Source: Ammonifex thiophilus (GTDB taxonomy: Bacteria > Bacillota > Desulfotomaculia > Desulfotomaculales > Ammonificaceae). From it: a stretch of DNA of 64,000 nt. Shown here in pieces: positions 1 through 9,109 of this stretch. Made by a program: the position numbers and the translations under genes. The DNA lies in assembly GCF_003368535.1 (NCBI RefSeq), contig NZ_QSLN01000002.1:62001-126000 (forward strand). The letters run 5' to 3'. The notes below the pieces were generated by a model. It had not been told where the DNA came from. It was given only the letters and a program-made list of their open reading frames with translations, and ran no database searches. Each line of letters begins with the position of its first letter. The first letter of the stretch is position 1.

Positions 1-1328
1 CAGTCCCACAAGTTTTCCCGCCATTCCTTCAAAGAGCGGCACCACAGGGGATTACTGGCCATGACCTCCCCGGGGCAGAAGGAGAAACCCAGCTCCGCCA
101 GATACTCCGTCACTTTTCTCCCTAAGGCCAGGAAGTAGGACTGAAAGCGTTCCTCCTCTCCAGAAGGGGGGTCGGCGTAAATCAGGGCGTTGTCCTGATC
201 GGTGGGATAAAGCTGTTCCCTCCTTCCCCCGCTCCCCATGGTGAGCCAGCAGTAGCTGGCCGGCGGCTTCCCCCATCCCTCCCGCTGCAACTCCGCTTCC
301 GCAAAGGAAAGAAGGCGAGCGGTCAGGCGGTCGTAGAGCTCTGCCACCAGCGGCCCGATTTCCGCCGCCGTAGCCCGGCCTTGCACCAGCCCCACCAGTA
401 CCCTCTCTATCTGCGGCATTACTTCCTGCAAAGCTTTGGGAGTGGAGGCCCGCTCTATCTGGGCTACGGCGCTCACCGCGTCCAGGTTCTGGCTGCGCAA
501 AAGATCGGAAAGGGTGACGACCCCGCAAACCCGGTCTTTCTCCGCCACGACCACATGCTTGGCCTGCCGCTGCACCATACCCAGCAAAGCCTCCCGAGTG
601 AGTGTTCCAGGAGAAAGAACCAGCAGATCCTGTCGCATCACTTCCCGCACGGTGACGCTGTCCGGGCTGAACTTCGGGGTGGTCATGGCTTTAACCAGCT
701 CCTTTTCCGTGACCAGACCCAGTGGGCGTCCGGCAGGATCGACCACCACCACCGAGCTTATCCCGTAGCGGGTGAGCTTGTCGGCCACCGTGCTCAAGGT
801 GCACTCGGGAGTACAGGTGTGGACAGGCGTGCTCATGATCTCGTAAAGGCGGCGGCGCAAAGGCCGCTCCTCCACCCGGCTGGCGTAGCGCTCCCTTATA
901 ACCTCCGCCCACAGCTGCCTTATCCGGTCGGCCAGCAAAGCAGAAAGAGAGAGGGCGAAAGCCGGCTCCTCGCGCATGAGGCTCTCGCAGAGCCCCCGGG
1001 AGAGCAGACAGCAGGTGGTCTCCTCCGCAGCCCGGCTGGAAGCAGGGTAGGTCCCGTCGGTGAAGAAAACGGTCTCGCCGAAAAACTCGGCCGGGGAGCG
1101 CAAGCTCACCACCTGCTCCTTCCCTTCTGCCGTAGGCACCACTAACTCCACCAGCCCGGCCACCACGAAAAAGAGGAAGCCCCGGGAAGGCTCCCCCCAC
1201 CGAAAGATGTAGCTTCCCGGGGGATAGACTTCATAGCGCAGCTCTTTCTTGCACCTCTCCCACCCCTTCTCGGAAAGGACCGAGAAGGGAGGAAGCTCGC
1301 GGCAAAGCTCTTCGCGAGCGCACCCCAT
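1..1328 (-). CDS. Cyclic-nucleotide-binding / CBS pair / DUF294 nucleotidyltransferase-like signalling protein (3' end outside window)
   Basis: Reading leftward from an ATG at 1328, an open frame of 442 codons runs off the left edge, so the C-terminus is missing. The N-terminal ~130 residues look like a cyclic-nucleotide-binding fold (FFGETVFF). Residues ~165-290 form two CBS repeats, with ISSVVVVD and KHVVVAE strands. After a helical linker comes the DUF294 nucleotidyltransferase signature GSGGRREQL followed by TDQDNALIY at ~360-385. The family is thought to sense nucleotides and is often found beside sodium:solute symporters; its substrate is unknown. The ATG lies directly beyond the actP stop codon, so it is probably co-transcribed with actP and may tune acetate uptake (inference). 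Confidence 0.85.
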   Translation of the reverse strand, partial: MGCAREELCRELPPFSVLSEKGWERCKKELRYEVYPPGSYIFRWGEPSRGFLFFVVAGLVELVVPTAEGKEQVVSLRSPAEFFGETVFFTDGTYPASSRAAEETTCCLLSRGLCESLMREEPAFALSLSALLADRIRQLWAEVIRERYASRVEERPLRRRLYEIMSTPVHTCTPECTLSTVADKLTRYGISSVVVVDPAGRPLGLVTEKELVKAMTTPKFSPDSVTVREVMRQDLLVLSPGTLTREALLGMVQRQAKHVVVAEKDRVCGVVTLSDLLRSQNLDAVSAVAQIERASTPKALQEVMPQIERVLVGLVQGRATAAEIGPLVAELYDRLTARLLSFAEAELQREGWGKPPASYCWLTMGSGGRREQLYPTDQDNALIYADPPSGEEERFQSYFLALGRKVTEYLAELGFSFCPGEVMASNPLWCRSLKEWRENLWD

Positions 1329-2870
1329 TTACTCGGCCCCCACCGCCAGATAAGAGCGCACCTTCTGAGCTTCAAACTTGGCCTGAGCTTCCTTATCCGG
1401 GCAGAGGAACGAGCCCAGGATGGCCACGACAAACCCTATGGGCATGGAAACCAGAGCCGGATTCTTCAAGGGAAAGATGGGAGCGCTGTGTTTCAGCACA
1501 TCCACCCAGACGGTGGGGCTCAGGAAAATCAGGGTAGCCGCCGTCAGAGCCCCCACCACAATGGCCGCCGTAGCCCCTACTGTGCTGAGCCGCCGCCATA
1601 CGATGGAGAGGAAAAGCGCCGGGAAGTTGGCGCTGCAGGCGATGGCAAAGGCCAAACCTACCATGAAAGCCACGTTCTGCCCTTTGAAGACAATGCCTAA
1701 GAAAATGGCCACCAGCCCCATGATCAGGGTAGCCACGCGAGCCACCCTGACCTGTTCGGCTTCCGTAGCCCGGCCGCCCTTGACCACGTTGACGTAGATG
1801 TCGTGCGAGAGGGCCGAAGCCCCAGCTAGCGTGAGCCCTGCCACCACCGCCAAGATGGTAGCGAAGGCTACCGCGGCTAGAAAGCCCAGGAAGGGAGTGC
1901 CGCCCAAGAGCTCAGCCAGCAAGGGAGCAGCCATATTCCCCCCCTTATCAACCTGAGTGATGATTTGCTTGCCCACCAGGGCTGCCGCCAGCAAGCCGCC
2001 CAGGGGGATGAGGCAGTAAAAGTAGGCGATCCACCAGGTGGCCCACAGAAGGGACTTGCGCGCCTCCTTGGCGTTGGGCACCGTGTAGAAGCGCATCAGG
2101 ATGTGGGGCAGGCCCAGGGGGCCAAACATCAGACCCACACCCAGAGAGATGGCCTCCCAGATGTTGGTGTTCACCGGTCCTGGCTCCAGCATGCTCTTCC
2201 CGTACTTGGTGCCGATCTCGGCCATCAGTTTGGTCACGCTGAAATCGAACTTCGACATACCCAGGATAACCAGCAAGGTCACTCCTATAAGGAGCAGCAC
2301 CGCCTTGACGATCTGCACCCAGGTGGTGGCGATCATGCCACCGAAGAGAACGTAGATGAGCATTACGATACCAACGATGAAGATGGACACCTCGTAAGGG
2401 ATGCCGAACATTAGCTTTATCAAGTTTCCGGCACCGACCATCTGGGCGGTAGTGTAGGCCAGTACCGTGAGGATGGCCCCGATGCCAGCGGCTATGCGAA
2501 TGGGACGGTTCTGCAGGCGGTAGGCCAGCACGTCGGCGAAGGTGAACTTGCCCAGGTTACGCAGTGGTTCGGCCACCAGGTAAAGGAGCACAGGCCATCC
2601 TACCAAGAAGCCTATGGCGTAGATCATCCCGTCTATCCCCTTAAGGGCTACTAGGCCGGCAATCCCCAGGAAGGAAGCGGCGCTTAGATAGTCGCCCGCC
2701 AGAGCCAGGCCGTTTTGGGCCGCCGAAATGCTCCGAGCTGCCGCGTAGTAGTCCACCGCTGTCCGCGTGCGCCGCGAAGCCCAGTAGGTGATAAGCAAAG
2801 AGATGGCTACGAAAAGCAGGAAGAAGAATATACCCGAAGCCGTGGGTTGCCCCAGAGAAGTAACCGGCAT
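1329..2870 (-). CDS. actP: Sodium:solute symporter, ActP-type acetate permease
   Basis: This 513-residue SSS-family protein has about 13 hydrophobic segments and would import acetate or another small monocarboxylate with Na+ across the membrane. The N-terminal region after YYAAARSISAAQNGLALAGD matches the ActP subgroup, as does the length. ATG at 2870 follows a GGGGGG Shine-Dalgarno. The gene lies between a DUF485 gene and a CBS/DUF294 gene, an arrangement common for acetate uptake clusters, and acs lies just upstream as a separate unit. Substrate is inferred from family and context; propionate or pyruvate are alternatives. Confidence 0.88.
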   Translation of the reverse strand: MPVTSLGQPTASGIFFFLLFVAISLLITYWASRRTRTAVDYYAAARSISAAQNGLALAGDYLSAASFLGIAGLVALKGIDGMIYAIGFLVGWPVLLYLVAEPLRNLGKFTFADVLAYRLQNRPIRIAAGIGAILTVLAYTTAQMVGAGNLIKLMFGIPYEVSIFIVGIVMLIYVLFGGMIATTWVQIVKAVLLLIGVTLLVILGMSKFDFSVTKLMAEIGTKYGKSMLEPGPVNTNIWEAISLGVGLMFGPLGLPHILMRFYTVPNAKEARKSLLWATWWIAYFYCLIPLGGLLAAALVGKQIITQVDKGGNMAAPLLAELLGGTPFLGFLAAVAFATILAVVAGLTLAGASALSHDIYVNVVKGGRATEAEQVRVARVATLIMGLVAIFLGIVFKGQNVAFMVGLAFAIACSANFPALFLSIVWRRLSTVGATAAIVVGALTAATLIFLSPTVWVDVLKHSAPIFPLKNPALVSMPIGFVVAILGSFLCPDKEAQAKFEAQKVRSYLAVGAE

Positions 2871-2886
2871 CTGTCAAATCCCCCCT

Positions 2887-3189
2887 TCACTCTTCCACTT
2901 CCTTGGCCAGCTTTTCTGCCATGGGGTCGTAGACCAGGTTGGCCCAGAAAACATAGATGGCCGTGGCCGCAAGCCCTATGATTATGACCGCCACTCCCAG
3001 CCAGAACCACAGCGAGGGCAGCTTATCTACCACCGGGCTCAAGAGCTGGCGCGGACCTCCGGCCAAGGCCACGAAAGTGTAGTAAACCACCATCACCACC
3101 AGCAGGAGCACGGTGGCCACGGTCCAGCGCAGGGAAAGCAGGCGGCGAAAGGACGGCGAGTTTACCACCTCTTCCTTCCCCTTTTTCAC
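2887..3189 (-). CDS. yjcH: DUF485 small membrane protein (YjcH-like)
   Basis: This is a 100-residue protein with two predicted transmembrane helices (residues ~22-43 and ~62-84) and charged ends, typical of the DUF485 family. It starts at GTG 3189, 8 bases after a strong AGGAGGTG ribosome site. DUF485 genes almost always precede an actP-type symporter and probably encode an accessory subunit; the biochemical role is not established. It ends 16 bases before actP and is the first gene of the yjcH-actP-CBS/DUF294 unit. Confidence 0.9.
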   Translation of the reverse strand: MKKGKEEVVNSPSFRRLLSLRWTVATVLLLVVMVVYYTFVALAGGPRQLLSPVVDKLPSLWFWLGVAVIIIGLAATAIYVFWANLVYDPMAEKLAKEVEE

Positions 3190-3292
3190 TACCGGACACC
3201 TCCTTCCTCCGAAGAATTACCAGACTTTTTCCGGAACGCTGTTCTGATTTTATCGGGAGGCTGAAATAGCGGCTAAGCAAGCGACTCCTAAA

Positions 3293-3333
3293 GGCAAAAA
3301 AGAAGACCCCACCTGTCGAGAGAGGTGGGGTCT
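3293..3333 (-). terminator. Intrinsic terminator after acs
   Basis: A perfect 11-base-pair stem (arms 3304-3314 and 3323-3333, 8-base loop) is followed on the minus strand by TTCTTTTTT. It lies ~50 bases past the acs stop and separates acs from yjcH-actP. Confidence 0.9.
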
Positions 3334-3383
3334 GTTAGCCTGAGTGAAACTCGGTACCGCCGGATTACCGTTCGGGGGTCGTT

Positions 3384-5354
3384 TTAAACCTCTTGGTCCC
3401 CGTAGCGACGCTTAAGCTCGGCGATGACCTCCGGGTTGGCCAAGGTGGAGAGGTCCCCTAAGACCTTGCCCTCCGCTATGGCCCGCAAAAGCCGCCGCAT
3501 GATCTTGCCGCTACGGGTTTTGGGTAATTCCGCCGTGAAGTAAACGGCGTCGGGACGAGCGATGGCACCTATCTTGGCCGTCACGTGGGCTTTGAGCTCC
3601 TCTTCCATAGCCTGCCAGCTCCGCTTCCCCCTCTTTATTTCGGCAAATACCTCGTCTTTCAGGGTGACGAAGGCCACTACCGCCTGACCCTTTATCTCGT
3701 GCGTCTTGCCGATCGCTGCCGCTTCCGCCACCGCCGGGTGCTCCACCAGAGCGCTTTCCAGTTCCATGGTGCTCAGCCGGTGCCCCGCCACGTTGATGAC
3801 GTCGTCCACCCGCCCCAGGATCCAGAAGTAGTGGTGGCTGTCCTTGCGTGCCCCGTCGCCGGAGAAGTAGTACCACTTGCCCGGAAACCTGCCCCAGTAC
3901 TCCTTGACGTAGCGTTCCTCATCCCCGTAAACCGTGCGCATCATCGCCGGCCAGGGCTCCCTAATTACTAAAAGCCCCTCCTTCCCCGGCGGCAAAGGAT
4001 TCCCCTCCTTATCCACCACGTCCACCTTGAGCCCGGGTAGGGGCACGGTGGCCGAGCCCGGCTTGAGGGGGGTGATGCCGGGCAGGGCAGCGATGATATG
4101 CATACCCGTTTCCGTCTGCCACCAGGTGTCGACTACGGGGCACCTGCCCCGGCCCACGTACTGATAAAACCAGAGCCAGGCTTCCGGGTTGATGGGTTCG
4201 CCTACGGTGCCCAGAAGGCGCAGGCTGGAAAGATCATAGCCGTCCAGCCACTGCTCCCCCCAGCGCATGAAGGCCCTTATGGCCGTGGGGGCCGTGTAGA
4301 AAATGGTGACCCCGTACCGGTCGATGATCTGCCAGAAGCGGTCGGGCCGGGGCCAGTCGGGAGCTCCCTCGTAAAGGACCACCGTGGCCCCGTTGGCCAG
4401 GGGGCCGTAGACCAAATAGCTGTGACCAGTGATCCAGCCGCAGTCTGCCGTGCACCAGTAGACGTCCTCTTCTTTGAGGTCGAAAGTCATGTGTAGAGTG
4501 GTGGTGACTCCCACCAAGTAGCCGCCCGTAGTGTGGACTACGCCCTTGGGCTTCCCCGTGGTGCCGCTGGTGTAAAGGATAAAGAGCATGTCTTCGCTAT
4601 CGACCTCTTCCGGCGGACAGGGAGACTCCTCTGCCACCAGTTCGTGATACCAGCACTCCTTCCGAGGATCGAGTTCTAGCTCCTGTCCTATCCGCTTCAC
4701 TACCACGACTCTCTCCACCGAAGGAGCCCCTTCCAGAGCCATCCTGGCGTTTCGGAGTAGAGGTACCACTTTCCCTCGACGCCAGCCGCCGTCGGCGGTG
4801 ATAAGGACCTTAGCTCCGGCGTCGTTTATCCGGTCGCGCAGAGCCTCAGCGCTGAAGCCCCCGAAGACCACAAGGTGGGGAGCTCCTATGCGGGCACAGG
4901 CCAGCATAGCAATGGGGAGCTCGGGAATCATAGGAAGGTAGATTGCTACCCGGTCCCCTTTCCCCACCCCCAGCTTCTTGAGCGCCGAAGCCAGCCGCCC
5001 CACTTCCCGGTAGAGATCCCAGTAGGTTAGTACCCGCGCATCCCCCGGCTCCCCTTCGAAAATCAGGGCCGCCTTGTTGCGCCGCCAGGTCTTGAGGTGC
5101 CTGTCCACACAGTTGTAGCAGGCGTTGAGCTTGGCGTTGACGAACCAGCGAGCAAAGGGGGGATTCCACTCTAGCACCTTATCCCATTTTCTGAACCAGT
5201 CCAGGCGCTCGGCCTGCAAGGCCCAGAAAAGTTCGGGACTGGCTTGTGCTTTGGCGTATATTTCCCGGCTCTTGACGTTAGCCTGCCGGGTAAACCTCTC
5301 CGAAGGATAGAAGATCTGTTCCTCCGGCAGAACCGCCTCACTCTGCCTGGCCAT
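3384..5354 (-). CDS. acs: Acetyl-CoA synthetase (AMP-forming)
   Basis: This 656-residue enzyme activates acetate to acetyl-CoA through acetyl-AMP in the cytoplasm. The AMP-binding loop [11 protein letters not shown] lies at 261-271, followed by the Acs signatures [18 protein letters not shown] and DTWWQTETG. The C-terminal hinge has [13 protein letters not shown], and RSGKIMRR near ~615 holds the catalytic lysine that acetylation can inactivate in this family. Start chosen at ATG 5354 behind GGGAGGAGAG; the frame stays open upstream but that stretch has no Acs similarity. The gene is monocistronic, with its own terminator and an upstream palindrome at 5491-5511. A sirtuin at 29.3 kb could deacetylate it (inference). 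Confidence 0.96.
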   Translation of the reverse strand: MARQSEAVLPEEQIFYPSERFTRQANVKSREIYAKAQASPELFWALQAERLDWFRKWDKVLEWNPPFARWFVNAKLNACYNCVDRHLKTWRRNKAALIFEGEPGDARVLTYWDLYREVGRLASALKKLGVGKGDRVAIYLPMIPELPIAMLACARIGAPHLVVFGGFSAEALRDRINDAGAKVLITADGGWRRGKVVPLLRNARMALEGAPSVERVVVVKRIGQELELDPRKECWYHELVAEESPCPPEEVDSEDMLFILYTSGTTGKPKGVVHTTGGYLVGVTTTLHMTFDLKEEDVYWCTADCGWITGHSYLVYGPLANGATVVLYEGAPDWPRPDRFWQIIDRYGVTIFYTAPTAIRAFMRWGEQWLDGYDLSSLRLLGTVGEPINPEAWLWFYQYVGRGRCPVVDTWWQTETGMHIIAALPGITPLKPGSATVPLPGLKVDVVDKEGNPLPPGKEGLLVIREPWPAMMRTVYGDEERYVKEYWGRFPGKWYYFSGDGARKDSHHYFWILGRVDDVINVAGHRLSTMELESALVEHPAVAEAAAIGKTHEIKGQAVVAFVTLKDEVFAEIKRGKRSWQAMEEELKAHVTAKIGAIARPDAVYFTAELPKTRSGKIMRRLLRAIAEGKVLGDLSTLANPEVIAELKRRYGDQEV

Positions 5355-5490
5355 ACTTTCTCTCCTCCCAACCGCATCTTGGATACAGGACCATTGTAGA
5401 AGAGCGGGAGGAGAGAAAGATAGGATTTGCCGCTGCTCAGTCGTTTTTCCCCTTTCAGCGGTCGGTTTCCTGTACCGAATGGCGGAAAGA

Positions 5491-5511
5491 TTGTTTCGTA
5501 TAGCGAAACAA
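5491..5511. promoter_or_regulatory. Operator-like palindrome upstream of acs
   Basis: Two perfect 8-base arms, TTGTTTCG and CGAAACAA, flank a 5-base spacer. The site lies 137 bases upstream of the acs start, in the only non-coding stretch before the gene. IclR-family regulators bind palindromes of this size, and an IclR gene lies at 8166-9008, so it is a natural candidate ligand. No convincing -35/-10 pair was found beside it. Confidence 0.5.
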
Positions 5512-5527
5512 CCTGAGTACCTAAAAT

Positions 5528-5556
5528 TACCGTCCCCTGCGGCCAAAAGGACGGTA
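5528..5556 (-). terminator. Probable terminator after the thioredoxin-reductase-like gene
   Basis: An 8-base-pair stem, TACCGTCC pairing with GGACGGTA, encloses a 13-base loop. It begins just past the stop of the gene ending at 5560. The T-tract (ATTTTAGG) is short, so efficiency is uncertain. Confidence 0.55.
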
Positions 5557-5559
5557 GCT

Positions 5560-6477
5560 CTAGCGGTGGCGAATGATCCCGTGGGCCACCGTAGCCGCCA
5601 GGGCGCCGTCGGCCACCGCTGTAACCGCATCCCGCAGGCGCTTGCGGCGCACATCGCCCGCGGCCAGGATGCGGGGGTGAGAAGTGCGCATCTCCTCGTT
5701 GGTGAGGATAAAGCCATGGGGGTCGAGTTCAACTATTTGGCCGACCAGACCGGAATTGGGCTGGTTGCCGATAAAGACCACCAGCCCGGAAACCTCCAGG
5801 CAGTCCTCTTCCCCCGTCTTCAGGTTCTTCACCTTCACCCCTTCCACCCAGTCGGAACCCAGAACTTCGGTAACCACCGAATCCCATACGAAAGTTATCT
5901 TGGGCTCGGCCATGGCCGCCTCCTGCAACACCTGAGCCGCCCTTAGGGTATCGCGGCGGTGGATGACATAGACCCGGTCAGCGTAACGGGCCAAGAACAA
6001 AGCCTCCTTTACCGCCGAGTCCCCTCCCCCCACTACCGCCACCTCGCGGTGACGGAAAAGAGAAGCATCACTCAGGGCACAGTAGGAAACCCCTTTCCCC
6101 CGCAGGCGCTCTTCTCCGGGGACCCCTAAAGGGCGAGGGCCGGTCCCGGTAGCAACAATCACCGCTTCCGCCCGGATCCTGAGCCCGTTGCCGACCACCT
6201 CTAAGTGCTCGTCTATCGGCTTCACCTCAAAGATGTCGGCGGTAGTGAACTCTACGCCGAAGCGGCGAGCCTGCCCCTCCATCTCCGCGATGAGCCTGTG
6301 CCCCTCTACTCCCATGGAGAAACCAGGGAAATTTTCTAGGCGTTCAGTGAAACGTACTTTACCCCCCAGGGCCCCCCGCTCGATGAGCAAGGGACGAAGG
6401 CCGACCCGCGCAGCGTAGATCCCCGCCGTGAGTCCTGCTGGGCCTCCCCCTACTATGACTATCGACCGCTCCTCCAA
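5560..6477 (-). CDS. Thioredoxin-reductase-like FAD/NAD(P)H oxidoreductase with an incomplete CxxC
   Basis: This 305-residue flavoprotein has the FAD motif GGGPAG at 10-15, the TrxR-like ENFPGF at 48-53, a second dinucleotide motif GGGDSA at 150-155, and the FAD-closing AGDVR near the C-terminus. Length and layout match low-molecular-weight thioredoxin reductase. The redox-active site, normally CATC, reads CALS (Cys133, Ser136), so the usual active disulphide cannot form. It may be a ferredoxin- or NAD(P)H-linked reductase, or use Cys133 alone. TTG start at 6477 follows GAGGGGAGAAGC and overlaps the acyl-CoA synthetase gene by 19 bases, implying translational coupling. Confidence 0.8.
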   Translation of the reverse strand: MEERSIVIVGGGPAGLTAGIYAARVGLRPLLIERGALGGKVRFTERLENFPGFSMGVEGHRLIAEMEGQARRFGVEFTTADIFEVKPIDEHLEVVGNGLRIRAEAVIVATGTGPRPLGVPGEERLRGKGVSYCALSDASLFRHREVAVVGGGDSAVKEALFLARYADRVYVIHRRDTLRAAQVLQEAAMAEPKITFVWDSVVTEVLGSDWVEGVKVKNLKTGEEDCLEVSGLVVFIGNQPNSGLVGQIVELDPHGFILTNEEMRTSHPRILAAGDVRRKRLRDAVTAVADGALAATVAHGIIRHR

Positions 6478-8162
6478 GCTTCTCCCCTCCCAGTTCCATC
6501 GTCACAAGGAAACCCCATGTCCCACGCCTTAAGCACCCTGCGTAGAAGCTTGCCGTTGGGCGTCCGGGGGAGCTGAGGCAAGACCTCGAACTCCCGCGGA
6601 ACCAGATGATCCGCCAGGCGGGTGCGGATGAACCGGGTAAGCTCCGCCTGCAACTTGGCGCTCCATTGGTAGCCCGGACGCAGCACGATAAAGGCCTTGA
6701 CGATCTCCCCTCGCCAGAAGTCGGGCTTCCCGATGACCCCCGCCTCCAGCACCGCCGGATGCTCCAGAAGCTTGCTTTCTATCTCGCAGGGTCCCACACG
6801 CCTCTCCCCTACCTTGATAAGATCGTCCACTCTCCCTTGATACCAGTAGTAACCCTCTTTGTCGCGGTACACTAGGTCGCCGGTGAGGTACCAGGGTGTA
6901 AGGCGGAAATATTCCTGGTACCTGGCTCCGTCGCGCCATACCCCCTGAAACATGGCCGGCCAGGGAGGAAGCAAGGCCAGCTGCCCGATTTCGTAAGGGC
7001 CGAGTTCCTTCCCCTGGGGATCCAGCACCGCTACCCTCACTCCGGGCACGGGCTTCCCCATCGAACCTGCCTTGACCGGCAGACAGCGGAAATTAGCTAT
7101 CATGTGTCCTCCCGTCTCGGTCATGAACCAGGTGTCGTAAACTTCCACGCCGAAAACCGTGCGGCTCCAGCGGACGAGCGCCGGGTTTAAAGCCTCGCCG
7201 ACGGTGAGGATATGACGCAAGCGGTGGCCCACTGGCGGCAGAGTTTTCTCCGCCGCCATCAAAGTCCTCAAGATCATGGGAGTGGTGTACCAGACCGTCA
7301 CGCCGAAGCGCCGGAAGGTCTCGTAAAAGCTCTCCGGCTTGGGTTCGCCACCGTACACGACAGCAGTAACGCGGTTAAGCCAAGGGGCCAGCGCTCCGTA
7401 GGCCACCCCGGTGACCCAGCTGAGCTCAGCCGTGCACCAGTAAACATCGTTTTCCTTGAGGTCGAGCACCCACTTCCCCGTTTGGTAGTACTGTACTGCC
7501 GCGCGGTGGGGGAGCAGTATTCCCTTAGGCTTCCCCGTGGAGCCGGAGGTGAAGAGGAGAACGAAAGGAGCTTCCTTGGGCAAAGCCACTACCTTCGGCT
7601 CGCCTACCGCTTCTCCCACCGCCCGGTACCAACTTATGACTCTTCCAGCTTCCCGCGCTTCTACCAGGCCCACCACCAGAACGTGCTCGAGTCCAGGAAC
7701 CGAGCGCCAATCAAACTTGAGGCGTCCGGGAGCGGAGGTCACCAGTACTTTGGCTTCTGCCTCCCGCAGAAACTCAGCGAGCGCCTCCGGCATATACCCT
7801 TCGAATAAAGGAACGGCTATGGCCCCGCGCTTGATAATGCCCAGGAAACTAGCATAAAGCTCGGGAGCGGGAGGGCCGAAGAGGGCCACTCTGTCACCCG
7901 GCTTTACCCCCAATCTCTCTAAGACCAGGGCGAAGCGATCGGAGAGGCTCTTAAGCTCCGCGTAGGTAAAAGAGCGCTCCTTCACCCCGTCCCAAAAACG
8001 GAGGGCTATCTTATCCCCCTTTCCCCCCTGACAGTGCTGGTCCACGGCCAGGGCGGCCAAGTTGACACGGGAGGAGTTCTTTACCCCCAGCTCCTCCTCC
8101 GCCTGTTCCCAGGTAAAAGTACGGTAGGCCTCCTCGTAATCCTCCAGGTTAGGTCGAAGCAT
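6459..8162 (-). CDS. Second AMP-forming acyl-CoA synthetase (AcsA-like)
   Basis: This 567-residue ANL-superfamily ligase has the AMP loop LFTSGSTGKPKG, the Acs-like WCTAELSWVTGVAYG, DTWFMTETGGHMI, YLTGD, GRVDDLIKVGERR and the C-terminal PRTPNGKLLRR lysine motif. It is shorter than the acs product at 3384-5354 and closer in size to Bacillus AcsA. The acyl pocket motif reads TWF where the other enzyme has TWW, so it may accept a different or longer acid; this is inference. ATG at 8162 follows GGGGGATAAATA. The gene lies 3 bases after the IclR gene and overlaps the flavoprotein gene downstream. Confidence 0.88.
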   Translation of the reverse strand: MLRPNLEDYEEAYRTFTWEQAEEELGVKNSSRVNLAALAVDQHCQGGKGDKIALRFWDGVKERSFTYAELKSLSDRFALVLERLGVKPGDRVALFGPPAPELYASFLGIIKRGAIAVPLFEGYMPEALAEFLREAEAKVLVTSAPGRLKFDWRSVPGLEHVLVVGLVEAREAGRVISWYRAVGEAVGEPKVVALPKEAPFVLLFTSGSTGKPKGILLPHRAAVQYYQTGKWVLDLKENDVYWCTAELSWVTGVAYGALAPWLNRVTAVVYGGEPKPESFYETFRRFGVTVWYTTPMILRTLMAAEKTLPPVGHRLRHILTVGEALNPALVRWSRTVFGVEVYDTWFMTETGGHMIANFRCLPVKAGSMGKPVPGVRVAVLDPQGKELGPYEIGQLALLPPWPAMFQGVWRDGARYQEYFRLTPWYLTGDLVYRDKEGYYWYQGRVDDLIKVGERRVGPCEIESKLLEHPAVLEAGVIGKPDFWRGEIVKAFIVLRPGYQWSAKLQAELTRFIRTRLADHLVPREFEVLPQLPRTPNGKLLRRVLKAWDMGFPCDDGTGRGEAWRSGR

Positions 8163-8165
8163 TAT

Positions 8166-9008
8166 TTATCCCCCGCTTCGGAGCGCAGCGTCCTTGAGGG
8201 AGGTAGAAAGCGCTTCTTCCTGCTGCTTGGTGGGCCGGTATCCTAGGCGTAGTGAGATCACGTAGCAAGTTTCTCTGAGGATGTTAACCAGTCGGTTGAT
8301 TCGCTCCAGAGTCAAACGGCTGGCCGGACCCGCTATCCCGATGGCTGCCACCACCCGTCCCTTGACGTCGAATATGGGAGCCGCCACTCCTCGCAGGCCG
8401 TCCGCCAGTTCCTCGGCGCTCACCGCGTACCCCTGAGCCTTTATTTTCTCCAGGTGTAGGAGCAATTGCTCGGGGTTGCTTAAAGTGTTGATGGTATAGG
8501 GTTTCAGCTCTTGCCGCCTGAGATACTCCCTTAACCGCTCCGGTGACAGATAGGCCAAGAGCACTTTGCCTTCCGCCGAGCAGTAGGCCGGAGCTTTAAG
8601 GCCCAGGTTAACTGTGATGGCCTCCGACGACTGGCACCTTTCCAGGAAGAAGACTTCGTCTCCCTCCAGCACCCCCATTTGGGTGGTCTCCCCCGTGAGT
8701 TCCGCCAACTCCTTGAGGTAGGGGAAGACCTCGCGGCGAAAGTCGAGTTGGTGCAGGTAGTTAAGCCCTAAAGAGACGAAACGCATGCCCAACCGGTAGC
8801 ACTCGGTACTTTCGTCTTGCTCTACGAAACCATAGCGCACCAAGGTGGCAAGCAGGCGGTGGACCGTGCTTTTATGCAGCCCCAGCTCTTTGCCCAGGCG
8901 GGTAACCCCCAATCCTCCGGGATTGGTGCCCAAGGCTTCCAGGATGGCCAGGGCGCGCTCCACCGAATGCACAGCGTACTCTTTTTCCCGTTTCTTCTTT
9001 GCCTTCAC
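8166..9008 (-). CDS. IclR-family transcriptional regulator
   Basis: This 280-residue protein has the IclR winged helix-turn-helix at ~13-75 (ALAILEAL, LGLHKSTVHRLLATL) and the IclR effector domain at ~90-255, including RGVAAPIFD and VVAAIGIAGPASRL. Family members usually repress catabolic or acyl-metabolism operons and respond to small organic acids. GTG start at 9008 follows a GGGAGTGG site. As first gene of the operon with the acyl-CoA synthetase and the flavoprotein, it probably controls itself, and possibly acs through the palindrome at 5491-5511 (inference). Confidence 0.92.
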   Translation of the reverse strand: MKAKKKREKEYAVHSVERALAILEALGTNPGGLGVTRLGKELGLHKSTVHRLLATLVRYGFVEQDESTECYRLGMRFVSLGLNYLHQLDFRREVFPYLKELAELTGETTQMGVLEGDEVFFLERCQSSEAITVNLGLKAPAYCSAEGKVLLAYLSPERLREYLRRQELKPYTINTLSNPEQLLLHLEKIKAQGYAVSAEELADGLRGVAAPIFDVKGRVVAAIGIAGPASRLTLERINRLVNILRETCYVISLRLGYRPTKQQEEALSTSLKDAALRSGG

Positions 9009-9042
9009 GCGGGAGCCACTCCCTTGCTCCTTTTTAACGAGA

Positions 9043-9071
9043 ATTATAGCACTACCGGCTACCGGAGAACA
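9043..9071 (-). promoter_or_regulatory. Promoter of the IclR operon, extended -10
   Basis: The minus strand reads TGCTATAAT at 9051-9043, a perfect -10 with the extended TGN element. The -35 region at 9071-9066 (TGTTCT) is weak, as is common for extended -10 promoters. The start point would lie about 28 bases upstream of the GTG start. Confidence 0.6.
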
Positions 9072-9109
9072 GGTAGAGGCGGGCTCCCGAGGAGAGCAGG
9101 AGAAGGCAC

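Noticed and set aside
3350-3362. GGTACCGCC near the acs terminator, resembling part of a T-box
   Set aside because: The full AGGGTGGTACCGCG element, stem I and following terminator are absent, and no amino acid gene follows.
5355-5732. N-terminal extension of acs
   Set aside because: The frame is open but covers the intergenic palindrome and the end of the upstream gene; ATG 5354 has a strong ribosome site and a family-typical N-terminus.
5560-6477. Plain thioredoxin reductase
   Set aside because: The active-site CxxC is CALS and no thioredoxin gene is adjacent, so a trxB call would mislead.
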